Source of the DNA: Moraxellaceae bacterium
GTDB taxonomy: Bacteria > Pseudomonadota > Gammaproteobacteria > Pseudomonadales > Moraxellaceae
Length of the DNA: 64,000 nt
NCBI GenBank assembly: GCA_024234595.1
Contig: JACKNZ010000017.1
Span: 35,982 to 99,981 of the forward strand
Direction: 5' to 3'
Shown here: piece by piece, positions 26,226 through 36,187 of the stretch
Layout: the number at the start of each line of letters is the position of its first letter
Position numbering within the stretch: position 1 is the first letter of the stretch
Notes under the pieces: model-generated
Told to the model about the DNA's origin: nothing
Databases searched by the model: none
What the model saw: only the letters and a program-made list of their open reading frames with translations
Made by a program: the position numbers and the translations under genes

Positions 26226-26882
26226 ATGGAAAACGTAGTAATAGATACCCAACTGGTATGGATGACGTGTGGCATTGATGCAGGGTATCAAATTTTGTTA
26301 GCACCGCCTGCCCTTGGCAAAACGTGGGTTGATTTATTGGAAGGGGCTTTTCCTAATTTTGAAGTAGGAGATGCCAGCCTAAAAACCGTTGAAATTAACT
26401 ATGAAGGCGGTAAGGCACTGGCCTTAGCGTTTTTTGACCCCGAGTTATGCGACGGTAGCTCACGCCCGATTAAACACTTTATGTTGTTGTTGGGTATCAA
26501 TGATGCGGTATTTAAAAAAGCACCCTTATTATTGATACCTCCCTTATTAAAACAGCTAAAACCAGCCTTTGATGTGATTTGCCAAGCCTCGCGTTATAGT
26601 TCAGAACAAGAGATTATGCGTCAGGCACAACAGCAGCAAAGTGAGCGTAATATTCGTTTGGAGTTTGCGTCTAAGTTATCTTCTTTTAAATTAGGCAATA
26701 AAAACAAACAAGTAACAGGCGTGCAAAAAGCAGTAACCACACGTGACGTATTACCACCCATCGAGCAACAGCATCCTCAAGAAGAAGCCTTGGCAATGCC
26801 TGTTTGGTTAAAATGGGCTTTTTTAGTTGTGGTTTTGGTAGCGATGATAGCTGGTATTTGGGTAGGGTTAACAGCGGAGTAA
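26226..26882 (+). CDS. unrecognised C-terminally anchored membrane protein with degenerate P-loop
   Basis: A 218-residue protein. Its N-terminus carries LLAPPALGKTWV (A26-T33), which looks like a Walker A loop whose first Gly is Ala. A Gln-rich helical linker (about 125-190) leads to one transmembrane helix at the very end (WLKWAFLVVVLVAMIAGIW), giving a tail-anchored topology with the bulk in the cytoplasm. It sits between the GTPase and MscS genes with gaps of 12 and 3 bases. A role as membrane link between GTPase and channel is inference. Confidence 0.6.
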   Translation: MENVVIDTQLVWMTCGIDAGYQILLAPPALGKTWVDLLEGAFPNFEVGDASLKTVEINYEGGKALALAFFDPELCDGSSRPIKHFMLLLGINDAVFKKAPLLLIPPLLKQLKPAFDVICQASRYSSEQEIMRQAQQQQSERNIRLEFASKLSSFKLGNKNKQVTGVQKAVTTRDVLPPIEQQHPQEEALAMPVWLKWAFLVVVLVAMIAGIWVGLTAE

Positions 26883-26885
26883 AGT

Positions 26886-27980
26886 GTGCAGAGTCAGACA
26901 GAATGGTCATCTTGGTTAGCAATTTTTGATGAATGGGTTGCACAAATTTTTGTGATTGTGTTGGTGACATTGTTATTAAACTTTGTGGTCAAGCGTATCA
27001 TGGCGCGTATGGCAGCACGTTTTGCATTAACACCGAATCCGTGGGACGACGCGCTAATAGAGGCACTACAAAAGCCATTAGCATTTTTAATTTGGCTCAT
27101 TGGCTTAACCATAGCCGTCTATGTGATTAAAGAAGCGACTCAACAAAGTATTTTTGCCTCTGCTGCGCCTTTGCGTGATTTAGGCATTGTGTTTGCCCTG
27201 TCGTGGTTTTTGTATCGTTTAGCGATAAATGTTGAAGCCAATGTTATAGCCATACACGAACAACAAGACCGACATTACGATAAAACTACCGCCGTTGCTT
27301 TGGGCAAATTGGTGCGTTTGTCATTGATAATTACTTCAACCTTAGTGGCATTACAAACCCTTGGTATATCTATTTCGGGTGTATTGGCCTTTGGTGGTGT
27401 GGGTGGCATAGCGATTGGTTTTGCAGCACGAGATTTGCTAGCCAATTTTTTTGGTGCGTTGATGGTGTATTGGGATAGACCGTTTAATGTTGGCGATTGG
27501 ATTCGCTCACCCGATAGAGAAATCGAAGGCACTGTTGAAGACATTGGCTGGCGTTTAACGCGAATTAGAACCTTTGACCAGCGGCCTTTGTATGTTCCCA
27601 ATTCGGTGTTTACGGGGATTGTGGTCGAAAATCCTTCGCGTATGGCCAATAGACGCATTAACGAAACCATTGCTATTCGTTATGCCGACATTGACAAAAT
27701 GGCGGCTATTGTTACCGATGTTAAAGCCATGTTAATGGCTCATGCCGAAATAGATACCACTAAAACCTTGATGGTTAACTTTGATACTTTTAATCAGTCT
27801 TCGGTTGATTTTTTTATTTATACCTTTACCAAAACTACTAATTGGGTTGAGTTTCATCATATTAAGCAAGATGTGTTGTTAAAAATTGCTGAGATTGTGG
27901 CGCAACATGGGGCGCAAATGGCCTTTCCTACCACGACTTTGGATTTGCCTGAGCAGGTCATGGTGGGTTTGCAAAAATAA
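26886..27980 (+). CDS. MscS-family mechanosensitive ion channel
   Basis: A 364-residue channel of the small-conductance mechanosensitive family. Four hydrophobic segments span about residues 15-175, the last being the pore-lining TM3 region (GVLAFGGVGGIAIGFAARDL). The conserved beta domain follows (DRPFNVGDWIRSP, GTVEDIGWRLTRIRT, VPNSVFTGIVVENPSR) and then a C-terminal alpha/beta domain. The start is GTG 26886 with GGAG at 26876-26879. It is the last gene of the GTPase operon. The family call is firm; a specific role beyond osmotic relief is unknown. Confidence 0.9.
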   Translation: MQSQTEWSSWLAIFDEWVAQIFVIVLVTLLLNFVVKRIMARMAARFALTPNPWDDALIEALQKPLAFLIWLIGLTIAVYVIKEATQQSIFASAAPLRDLGIVFALSWFLYRLAINVEANVIAIHEQQDRHYDKTTAVALGKLVRLSLIITSTLVALQTLGISISGVLAFGGVGGIAIGFAARDLLANFFGALMVYWDRPFNVGDWIRSPDREIEGTVEDIGWRLTRIRTFDQRPLYVPNSVFTGIVVENPSRMANRRINETIAIRYADIDKMAAIVTDVKAMLMAHAEIDTTKTLMVNFDTFNQSSVDFFIYTFTKTTNWVEFHHIKQDVLLKIAEIVAQHGAQMAFPTTTLDLPEQVMVGLQK

Positions 27981-28006
27981 ATCTAGGCTTAATGGGTAAA
28001 AGAAAA

Positions 28007-28026
28007 CCCTCTCCCACAGGAGAGGG
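28007..28026 (-). terminator. valS terminator built on a family-B hairpin (B5)
   Basis: CCCTCTCC (28007-28014) pairs with GGAGAGGG (28019-28026). Read on the minus strand the stem is followed by TTTTCTTTT, as expected for a terminator of valS. Confidence 0.75.
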
Positions 28027-28041
28027 CTGGATGTAGCTTGA

Positions 28042-30876
28042 TTACAAGTTTTTCAGTTTTTCTAACTGTTCTTGTAATTTGCCTTTAGCGACATTGGCTT
28101 CTTCGAGCCGTTTTTGCTCTTGCGCCACCACCGCCGCAGGGGCTTTAGCCACAAAGCTCTCATTGCCGAGTTTGCCATTGATACGCGCTACCTCTTGCTC
28201 TAAACGCGCAATTTCTTTATTAAGGCGTGCCGCTTCGGCATCTTTATCAATAAAACCTTTTAGCGGTACTAATACAGCCATATCGCCCACTAAGGCGGTG
28301 GCAGCAGGCGGTAACTCGGCTTCATCTTCCAAAATAGTCAGGCTTTCTAAACGTGCTAAAAATGTTAATTGCGCCGCGTAAACAGTTAAACGTACGGTAT
28401 CTTGTGGGGTGACATTGTGGCACAAAATCGGCAGTTGTTTACTTGGAGAAATATTCATTTCACCACGGATATTACGAATACCAGCAATCACGCCTTTAAT
28501 CCATTCCACATCGGCTTCCGCTTGCGGATCAATTTTGCTTAAATCAGGTTGTGGATAGGCTTGGAGCATAATGCTGTCGCCTGTTTTGCCCACTAAACCT
28601 TTGACACGCTGCCAAATTTCTTCGGTGATATAAGGCATAATGGGGTGCATTAAGCGCAACATGGTTTCTAAAACACGCAACAAGGTGCGGCGTGTGCCTG
28701 CTTTGGCGGCAGGGCTGCTATCGCCATTTAACACAGGTTTTGTCAGTTCTAAATACCAGTCACAGTATTCATTCCACACAAACTCATAAATCGCTTGGGC
28801 GGCTTGGTCAAAACGGAAGCTATCTAAAGCATTAATCACGTTTTGTTCGGCTTGCTGCAAGCGGCTAATAATCCATTTGTCGGCAACGCTTAATTCGACA
28901 TTGTCGTGGTCAACCGCGACATCTTGGCCTTCACAGTTGCTTAACACAAAACGTGCGGCATTCCATAACTTATTGCAAAAGTTACGATAGCCTTCTAAAC
29001 GCTTCATATCCCAGTTAATGTCGCGGCCTGTTGAGGCTAATGAGGCAAAGGTAAAACGTAAGGCATCTGTACCATAAGCGTTAATGCCTTCGGGATATTC
29101 TTTGCGGGTATTCTTTTCGATTTTTGGCGCATCTTGTGGCTTCATTAAACCAGTCGTGCGTTTGCCAACTAAGGACTCCAAATCAATACCATCAATAATG
29201 TCTAAAGGATCTAACACATTGCCTTTGGATTTAGACATTTTTTGACCGTCAGCATCACGCACTAAACCATGAACATACACGGTTTTAAACGGAATTTGTG
29301 GCGTGCCATCTTCATTCTTCATAAAGTGCATGGTCATCATCATCATCCGTGCAACCCAGAAGAAGATAATATCAAAACCAGTCACTAACACATCAGTGGG
29401 GTGAAAAGTGCGTAAGGCTTGGGTATCTTCTGGCCAGCCCAAGGTGGAGAATGTCCATAAAGCAGAGGAGAACCACGTGTCTAACACGTCTTCATCTTGA
29501 CGTAAGGCAACGTTGTCCGCTAATTGATACTGTTGACGTACTTCGGCTTCATGGCGACCAACATAGACATTGCCGTTGTCATCATACCAAGCAGGAATAC
29601 GATGCCCCCACCATAATTGACGCGAAATACACCAATCTTGAATGTCACGCATCCACGCAAAATACATATTTTGGTATTGTTCAGGCACAAACTTTACGCG
29701 ACCATCTTCAACGGCTTCAATCGCAGGCTTGGCTAATACGGAAGCTTTAACATACCATTGGTCAGTTAACCACGGTTCAACAATCACGCCAGAGCGGTCA
29801 CCACGGGGAGCTTTGAGTTTGTAGGGTTCAATCTTATCCAACCAACCGTTTTCTTCGGCTTCTTTAACCAATTTTTTACGGGCAACAAAACGCTCTAAGC
29901 CTGCATATTCGCTGGGTGCAGCTTCTTGACCTAAGTCAGCAAAAGTGCCTGCGGCCATCACCTCAAAATTAGCCAAAATGTTGGCATCTTTATCAAAGAT
30001 GTTGATTAACGGCAGGTCGTGACGCTTGCCTAATTGGAAGTCGTTAAAGTCGTGGGCAGGGGTAATTTTAACGCAACCTGTGCCAAATTCTTTATCAACA
30101 TAACTGTCCGCTACAATCGGCACTAAACGGCCTGTAATGGGTAAACGTACTTTTTTGCCAATCAACGCTTGATAGCGATCATCTTCAGGGTTAACCGCAA
30201 CGGCTGTATCACCCAATAAGGTTTCGGGGCGGGTAGTAGCGACTACTAAATGGTTGCTGCCATCTTCCAAAAAGTATTTGAAATGCCACAATGAGCCATT
30301 TTCTTCTTCGCTAATCACTTCTAAGTCAGAAATGGCGGTGTGTAACTTGGGATCCCAGTTAACCAAACGTTTACCACGATAAATTAAGCCATCTTGATAC
30401 AAACGCACAAAAGCTTCTTTAACGGCATTAGACAAGCCCTCGTCCATGGTAAAACGTTCGCGTGTCCAATCTACTGATGAACCTAAACGACGAATTTGAC
30501 GGGTAATCGTGCCGCCTGATTGTTCTTTCCATTGCCAAACTTTTTCTAAAAATTTGTCACGGCCTAAGTCATGACGGCTGATGTTTTGTGCAGCTAATTG
30601 GCGTTCAACCACCATTTGTGTGGCAATACCTGCGTGGTCTGTACCCGGTTGCCATAAGGTGTTGTAACCCTGCATACGACGATAGCGAATTAAGCTATCC
30701 ATAATGGTATTGTTAAAACCATGACCCATGTGTAAAGAACCTGTCACATTGGGCGGTGGAATCATAATACAGTAGGGGCTGCCTTGACCTGATGGGGCAA
30801 AATAGCCGTTAGCTTCCCATTGTTGATACCAGCGAGTTTCGCTGTCTTTTGGATTAAACGTAGCGTCGAGCGTCAT
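28042..30876 (-). CDS. valS: valyl-tRNA synthetase
   Basis: A 944-residue class Ia aminoacyl-tRNA synthetase charging tRNA-Val, full length. It has the HIGH-type motif HMGH (about 49-52), the CP1 editing domain (TTRPETLLGD and neighbours), KMSKS (546-550), an anticodon-binding domain and the C-terminal coiled coil (about 875-944) typical of ValS. It lies downstream of pepA and holC on the same strand, as in many gammaproteobacteria, but separated from holC by two other genes here. Confidence 0.97.
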   Translation of the reverse strand: MTLDATFNPKDSETRWYQQWEANGYFAPSGQGSPYCIMIPPPNVTGSLHMGHGFNNTIMDSLIRYRRMQGYNTLWQPGTDHAGIATQMVVERQLAAQNISRHDLGRDKFLEKVWQWKEQSGGTITRQIRRLGSSVDWTRERFTMDEGLSNAVKEAFVRLYQDGLIYRGKRLVNWDPKLHTAISDLEVISEEENGSLWHFKYFLEDGSNHLVVATTRPETLLGDTAVAVNPEDDRYQALIGKKVRLPITGRLVPIVADSYVDKEFGTGCVKITPAHDFNDFQLGKRHDLPLINIFDKDANILANFEVMAAGTFADLGQEAAPSEYAGLERFVARKKLVKEAEENGWLDKIEPYKLKAPRGDRSGVIVEPWLTDQWYVKASVLAKPAIEAVEDGRVKFVPEQYQNMYFAWMRDIQDWCISRQLWWGHRIPAWYDDNGNVYVGRHEAEVRQQYQLADNVALRQDEDVLDTWFSSALWTFSTLGWPEDTQALRTFHPTDVLVTGFDIIFFWVARMMMMTMHFMKNEDGTPQIPFKTVYVHGLVRDADGQKMSKSKGNVLDPLDIIDGIDLESLVGKRTTGLMKPQDAPKIEKNTRKEYPEGINAYGTDALRFTFASLASTGRDINWDMKRLEGYRNFCNKLWNAARFVLSNCEGQDVAVDHDNVELSVADKWIISRLQQAEQNVINALDSFRFDQAAQAIYEFVWNEYCDWYLELTKPVLNGDSSPAAKAGTRRTLLRVLETMLRLMHPIMPYITEEIWQRVKGLVGKTGDSIMLQAYPQPDLSKIDPQAEADVEWIKGVIAGIRNIRGEMNISPSKQLPILCHNVTPQDTVRLTVYAAQLTFLARLESLTILEDEAELPPAATALVGDMAVLVPLKGFIDKDAEAARLNKEIARLEQEVARINGKLGNESFVAKAPAAVVAQEQKRLEEANVAKGKLQEQLEKLKNL

Positions 30877-30986
30877 AACATTACCGTGAATTAAAACGAA
30901 AAAATTTGCGGCTAATAGTAGCAGATTTTGCGATGTTATATGTATTCATAGAAAGAGATAGGCAGTATGGGGAGGGTAAAAATGAT

Positions 30987-32720
30987 TTAATTCAACGAAA
31001 CCCTTAATGCTTTATCCAACGCACCTGTTACTTTAAAGTCAAACAAAATACGCCCATCAGCATCGGTCAGCGTCGCTAAATTAGGCGCGACCTTAATCAA
31101 TTTTTGTGAGCGTTCGAGCGATAAGCGACCATTCACCGACCAGTCAACCCACAATGTATTAACCGCCAATGAGCCATTGATAACGGCATCAGTAACATAT
31201 CCTTCGCCATCTTGTAACTGCGTTAAATTCATGTTTTCTACACGAATAAAGTTGTTTTGATAATACATAACGCCTGTAGCTTGACCGATGGTTAAAGTAT
31301 TTATTGGCTTAAAAATGCTTTCTAATTGACGCGAGCTAATACGATTTGCCAACACTTCACGCAGTCCGTCTCTAAATAAACGGGCATTAAGCATTTTTAT
31401 GTTTTGCGCCAAAACATTTGCTTTGGCTTTAATGGTAAATTTTGAGGGTACTAAATCCGCTTTAAAATCAACTTTGAGTGCGGTTCCCGCTGTTTTCTCA
31501 AAGACTTCAGGCAACAAAACCCCCATTAAGCTAGAATCCAAAGTGCCAGTGGCATTGAGTCCATCCACGTTACCTTTAGCTTGAATGTTAAGCGAGGTTA
31601 AACCTGAATAAGAGAGACCTTTGGGGTAATAGGCTCGCACAAAAGGATAAATATCTTCCATTTTTGTAGGTTCGATGCGCGTAGCTTGGATATTAACATC
31701 CATCATCGGTTTACGAGGTAGTCCTGTAATCGCTCCATCTACCGTCATGCGTTGACCATCAAGGGTCATGGCCATGTCGTTAATATCAAGCCGACCATTT
31801 TTTAAACTAAAGACATTGCGGCCAATATCTAAACCCATGCTAAAGGCTTTGCCGCGTTGCGAGCCATCGGGTGCGGCTAACACTAAATTGTTAAATTCAA
31901 TCCCACCTTTAGAGCTCATGCCGTCCCACGAATTGCCTTTTAGCTGGAGTTTCATCGAAGCATCACCGCTTACTGGGTATGCTGTTAAACCTTTGGGAGC
32001 ATAAGCTAAAAAGGGCAATATTGGAGCTTTATCAACGGTCAATAGCCCATCAAGGGGCATACGTTCGCTGCGCTCTTTATTAAGAGGGCCTGCCATCCCC
32101 CTAAGACTAACATTGCTTGTTTTGGACTGAGGGCTACGCAAACTTAAATCAATATTAAATTTATCTTTCACGGCAAAACCCGAAAATTTAAGGTCTATTT
32201 CATCAAATACTAAACGTGCTGGCGGATTAGCGGCACTGGCATCAACCACACGCACAACTCCATGACTGGCATGAAAATTTTTGATATGTAGCCAGTTAAT
32301 CAAATTACCACGTTTTTGTTGTTTGAGGTCATCTACATTAAGGCTGTAATCTTTGTCGATGAGCAGATTGGCACTAAAGTTGTTGATGGCTAAATCAAGT
32401 ACCGAAATACGTCCAATAAATAGAGGGAGTAGCTCTGCTTGGAGACGAATTTCTTCGGCATGTGCAAAATGTGGCCAGTCGCGTAAGGGATGTTTTAAAA
32501 AGCGCGGGTTTTCAGAAAAAGTGATGTTATTAACCGTGACACCAAAAGGCATAAAAGAGAACTTGAGCTTTTGGTAGTCCATTTTGCGCGGAATGACTTT
32601 TTTGACGGCAGCTTCGCCTGCTTTACGTGCGCTTGACTCATCAACAGCATCAGCCGCACAAGGGCTATTCAGTCCAATAAAAATGGCAACAATCGGCAAA
32701 TAAGACGATTTTTTTATCAT
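30987..32720 (-). CDS. AsmA/DUF748-like exported protein
   Basis: A 577-residue protein with an N-terminal signal or anchor (SYLPIVAIFIGLNSPCAADA). The mature part is beta-rich with repeated units such as LSLRSPQSKTSNVSLRG and PMMDVNIQATRIEPTK, as in DUF748/AsmA-like proteins. These are thought to form long beta-groove structures tied to envelope lipid transport. Its start overlaps the upstream small gene by 4 bases. Family membership is moderately sure; a lipid-transport role is from family knowledge only. Confidence 0.7.
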   Translation of the reverse strand: MIKKSSYLPIVAIFIGLNSPCAADAVDESSARKAGEAAVKKVIPRKMDYQKLKFSFMPFGVTVNNITFSENPRFLKHPLRDWPHFAHAEEIRLQAELLPLFIGRISVLDLAINNFSANLLIDKDYSLNVDDLKQQKRGNLINWLHIKNFHASHGVVRVVDASAANPPARLVFDEIDLKFSGFAVKDKFNIDLSLRSPQSKTSNVSLRGMAGPLNKERSERMPLDGLLTVDKAPILPFLAYAPKGLTAYPVSGDASMKLQLKGNSWDGMSSKGGIEFNNLVLAAPDGSQRGKAFSMGLDIGRNVFSLKNGRLDINDMAMTLDGQRMTVDGAITGLPRKPMMDVNIQATRIEPTKMEDIYPFVRAYYPKGLSYSGLTSLNIQAKGNVDGLNATGTLDSSLMGVLLPEVFEKTAGTALKVDFKADLVPSKFTIKAKANVLAQNIKMLNARLFRDGLREVLANRISSRQLESIFKPINTLTIGQATGVMYYQNNFIRVENMNLTQLQDGEGYVTDAVINGSLAVNTLWVDWSVNGRLSLERSQKLIKVAPNLATLTDADGRILFDFKVTGALDKALRVSLN

Positions 32721-33073
32721 GAAGCATCAGCTTTTTTTAAGCTATCACTCAATAATTGATTCATTTCACCATGTAACCAACGACGTAAATCTTCACGTAC
32801 TTTATCTAAATGTTCTTCAATCAAATCATCGGCATTTTGTAAAAAACGTTTTTTGAGTTCTTGCTCAAGGGCAGACGGTGGCACAGAGGTGACAGGTGGA
32901 CGGGCAGGCGGCATGACAGGCCGTTTTTTGGTCGGATTTGCAATAACACGCTCGGCTATCACACCGCCCAAAGATAGACAAATATCTTGTAATTCATCAA
33001 AAATTTTTTGGCGTAATTCGCTTGGCGCATACTGCCAGCGTTGTGGAAAATGATTGCCTAATTCAATCGCCAT
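32717..33073 (-). CDS. small cytoplasmic protein of unknown function
   Basis: A 118-residue protein. The N-terminus contains QRWQYAPSELRQKIFDELQD, then a Pro-rich linker (RPVMPPARPPVTSVPPSA), then a charged amphipathic C-terminal helix. I recognise no family. Either GTG 33085, which overlaps the holC stop as GTGA but has no ribosome site, or ATG 33073 could be the start; I list ATG 33073. It is coupled to holC upstream and overlaps the AsmA-like gene by 4 bases downstream. Confidence 0.6.
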   Translation of the reverse strand: MAIELGNHFPQRWQYAPSELRQKIFDELQDICLSLGGVIAERVIANPTKKRPVMPPARPPVTSVPPSALEQELKKRFLQNADDLIEEHLDKVREDLRRWLHGEMNQLLSDSLKKADAS

Positions 33074-33081
33074 AATAAAAC

Positions 33082-33504
33082 TCACAAATCATGTTTTTCG
33101 AGGTTGTAACCTTGTTGTTTATAATACTGCCAACGCAAACGGCCTTGTTGTTTACTCTGTTGTTCATCGGTAATAAGTTCTAGCACGCGCGTAAACTGGG
33201 CTAAGCCTTTGGGTTGACGAAGACTTAAATTGAGTAACACGCCATCTGCTTGCGGTGGTGTGTCTAGGCCAATCAAAATCGGCGCATCAATAAAATCGCC
33301 ATCACCCAAACAATGATGCGGCAAAAAACTATCAGGCTTAAATGTCCATAGCCACTCATCACACAGTAAGGCTTGTGTCTCATCTTGTGCCTGAATAAAC
33401 ACCCGTTGACCTGCCAAGAACGCTTTTTGGGTTAAGCGGCAGGTGGTCAACAAGCAAGTATCAATGTCTGATTGTGCTAAGACATAAAAATCAACGCGCA
33501 ACAC
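33082..33504 (-). CDS. holC: DNA polymerase III chi subunit
   Basis: A 140-residue HolC, the clamp-loader accessory subunit that binds single-stranded-DNA-binding protein. Conserved features are VDFYVLAQ at the N-terminus, RLTQKAFLAGQRVFIQAQDE, the DEWLWTFKPDSFLPH segment and APILIG. It overlaps the pepA 3' end by 14 bases. The pepA-holC order is the usual gammaproteobacterial one. Confidence 0.88.
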   Translation of the reverse strand: MLRVDFYVLAQSDIDTCLLTTCRLTQKAFLAGQRVFIQAQDETQALLCDEWLWTFKPDSFLPHHCLGDGDFIDAPILIGLDTPPQADGVLLNLSLRQPKGLAQFTRVLELITDEQQSKQQGRLRWQYYKQQGYNLEKHDL

Positions 33505-34975
33505 GGCTATTTAGGTACTCTAATAATAAAGGAACAGGCCGACCAGTCGCACCTTTTTGCGCGCCACTGAGCCATGCAGTGCCAGCAATGTCCAAATGCG
33601 CCCATGTGTAGTCTTTGGTAAATCTAGCTAAAAAACAAGCGGCGGTAATTGCGCCACCATTAGGCCCGCCAATATTACCCATGTCAGCAAAGGGCGAGTC
33701 TAATAATTCTTGATAATCGTCTAACACAGGCATACGCCAAACACGGTCATTACTTTGCTGTCCTGCTTGCAATAAGTCATTGGCTAAACTGTCACTTGGA
33801 CTAAATAAACCTGACACCACTTTACCCAAGGCCACCACACACGCACCCGTTAAGGTGGCAATGTCTATCACAATCGCAGGGTCATATTTTTTAACGTAGG
33901 TCAGGGCATCACACAATACCAAGCGGCCTTCGGCGTCGGTATTTAAAATTTCAACGGTTTGGCCAGACATCGTGGTAACAATATCACTCGGGCGAGTGGC
34001 TTTACCCGAGGGCATGTTTTCGGCAGCCGCGACCACGCATACCACGTTAAGGGGTAATTTAGCCGCTAAAATACCTTTCATCACACCAAAAACGGAAGCT
34101 GCACCACACATATCAAACTTCATTTCGTCCATTGCCGCCGCAGGCTTAATCGAAATGCCACCTGTATCAAAGGTAATGCCTTTGCCCACCAATACCACAG
34201 GTTTGTCGCCTTTTTTGCCACCTGTGTAATTCATAACAATCAATTTGCCTTCTTGCTCAGAGCCTTTAGACACCGCTAAAAATGCGCCCATGCCCAATTT
34301 TTCCATGTCTTTTTCGCCCAAAACTTCAACGCTTAATTTACGTTGACCTTTAGCGAGGGCAGCGGCTTGGTCGGCTAAATAACTGGGGTGACACACATTA
34401 GGCGGCAAATTGCCTAAGTCACGCGCAAAATTTAAGCCTGTGGCTAAGGCTTCACCCCATTGTAGCGCGTGTGAGCCTGAGTTATTGGCTAATTCTTGAC
34501 CTACAACTAAAGTCATGGTTTTGGCCGTAGCATCGGTTTTTTTACTTTTAAATTGCTCAAAACGATAACTGGCCTCGAGTGTGGCACGGACAATATCGCT
34601 AATCACTTGGCTATTGTTACGGTCGGTAACGCTTAATTCACTCAAAAAACTATAAATCGTTTGGCTTTTATTATTTAATGCTTTACAAGCACTGGCACAA
34701 AGTTTTTGTAAGCTGCGGCCTGTGAGTTCTTTGCTGTCTCCTGCGCCTACGACCATAATCACAGGACAAGAGACGTTATTTAATTGATAGACTAATAGCG
34801 TTTGACCTACTTTTGCTTCAAAATTAGCCGCCTTGATGGTGGCCGATAATTGACCATGAGACGCTGTGTCGAGTGCTGTGCCTGTATTTGTTAGGCCAGA
34901 TGTTGTCATCGGAATAATTAAGGTGTCTGCTGACACCAATGCGGCATTGACCGCAGGAAGTAATGCAAAATCCAT
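33491..34975 (-). CDS. pepA: leucyl aminopeptidase (cytosol aminopeptidase)
   Basis: A 494-residue M17 metallopeptidase removing N-terminal residues from peptides. The C-terminal catalytic domain shows the metal-binding GKGITFDTGGISIKP and the family signature NTDAEGRLVL, with the Lys and Arg expected in the active site. The frame opens at 35011, but GAGAGG 6 bases before ATG 34975 decides the start there. It diverges from lptF, the common arrangement. Confidence 0.93.
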   Translation of the reverse strand: MDFALLPAVNAALVSADTLIIPMTTSGLTNTGTALDTASHGQLSATIKAANFEAKVGQTLLVYQLNNVSCPVIMVVGAGDSKELTGRSLQKLCASACKALNNKSQTIYSFLSELSVTDRNNSQVISDIVRATLEASYRFEQFKSKKTDATAKTMTLVVGQELANNSGSHALQWGEALATGLNFARDLGNLPPNVCHPSYLADQAAALAKGQRKLSVEVLGEKDMEKLGMGAFLAVSKGSEQEGKLIVMNYTGGKKGDKPVVLVGKGITFDTGGISIKPAAAMDEMKFDMCGAASVFGVMKGILAAKLPLNVVCVVAAAENMPSGKATRPSDIVTTMSGQTVEILNTDAEGRLVLCDALTYVKKYDPAIVIDIATLTGACVVALGKVVSGLFSPSDSLANDLLQAGQQSNDRVWRMPVLDDYQELLDSPFADMGNIGGPNGGAITAACFLARFTKDYTWAHLDIAGTAWLSGAQKGATGRPVPLLLEYLNSRVAR

Positions 34976-35068
34976 TAAAAACCTCTCATCAGAGCTAGGA
35001 ATATACGTCAAGATGTCTGTAGTTTACCTATTCATTGCACATTTAACAGCATACAAGGCGGCAAAATT

Positions 35069-36187
35069 GTGATTATTCGTCGTTATTTAAGTATGCAGCT
35101 ATTGGTGACTTGTTTAGCGGTGACCAGTTTGTTAACACTGATTTTAATGGGTGGCCGTGTTATTAAATACTTTGGGATGGCGGCCGATGGTCGATTAGAT
35201 GCCAGTTTGCTGTCGGCGGTATTGCTCTATCGCTTACCAGGTTTTTTAGAGTTAATTATTCCATTGTCTTTTTTTATTGCCGTGTTATTGGTCTTTGGCC
35301 GTCTATACATAGATAACGAAATGGCCGTGTTGCAAAGCAGTGGTATTGGCCGTTGGCAATTAGTGACCGCCTTGTTACCCATTGTGTTATTAATGACGCT
35401 GTTAGTTGCTGCATTTAGTTTTTATTTAACCCCTCAGGGCAATTATTTATCCGAAAAATTATTTAGCAAACAAGAAAGCCGAAACACCTTTGATATGGTT
35501 AAAGTGGGGGAGTTTCAGCGATTAGGCAATAATATGCTCTATGCGCGTGCTTTATCTGCCGACAAAAGTCAATTATTGGACGTAACTTTGTACTCGCAAA
35601 AGGATAAAACCGACGGCTCAACGCAGCAAATTTTATTATATGCCAAACAAGCCACACGCCTATTTGATGAACCAACGGGCTTAACTTTTTTGGTATTACA
35701 AGGGGGGCGACGTTATGAGTTTGCACCTAATAAAATTGCCTACAATCGTTTAGATTTTGACGAATATCGAATGCGTATCAATACCCAAGCCGTCGAAAAA
35801 GAGGTTAAACGCGCACGTTCATTTAGCTCAGACCTTATCTATCACAAACAACAACAAGGCGATTTATTAGCCTTGGGCGAGTGGTTATGGCGGTGTTCGT
35901 TACCTTGTTTGGTATTGACAGGATTATTGTTAGCCATCGCGTTAGCCAAGGTCAATCCACGTCAAGGGCGATACTTAAAATTACTGCCAGCGATTTTACT
36001 CTACGTCAGCTTGGTGGTGATGATTGGTGCAGTTCGCAACAAAATTGAAAAAGGAAAATTAGGACAGGTCGCTTTGTGGAGCGTGCATGGATTTTATTTA
36101 GGCTTAGCGGTGTTTTTATTGGCGTGGGAAGATATTAAATTGCGCTATCAGGCATGGCGTTATCAGCAACAAGGAACACCAACATGA
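35069..36187 (+). CDS. lptF: LPS export ABC transporter permease LptF
   Basis: A 372-residue inner-membrane permease of the Lpt lipopolysaccharide export machine. Six transmembrane helices are split by a large periplasmic beta-jellyroll region (about 130-250). The start is GTG 35069 with AAGGCGG upstream. The stop overlaps the lptG start as ATGA. The order lptF-lptG divergent from pepA is the standard one. Confidence 0.92.
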   Translation: MIIRRYLSMQLLVTCLAVTSLLTLILMGGRVIKYFGMAADGRLDASLLSAVLLYRLPGFLELIIPLSFFIAVLLVFGRLYIDNEMAVLQSSGIGRWQLVTALLPIVLLMTLLVAAFSFYLTPQGNYLSEKLFSKQESRNTFDMVKVGEFQRLGNNMLYARALSADKSQLLDVTLYSQKDKTDGSTQQILLYAKQATRLFDEPTGLTFLVLQGGRRYEFAPNKIAYNRLDFDEYRMRINTQAVEKEVKRARSFSSDLIYHKQQQGDLLALGEWLWRCSLPCLVLTGLLLAIALAKVNPRQGRYLKLLPAILLYVSLVVMIGAVRNKIEKGKLGQVALWSVHGFYLGLAVFLLAWEDIKLRYQAWRYQQQGTPT

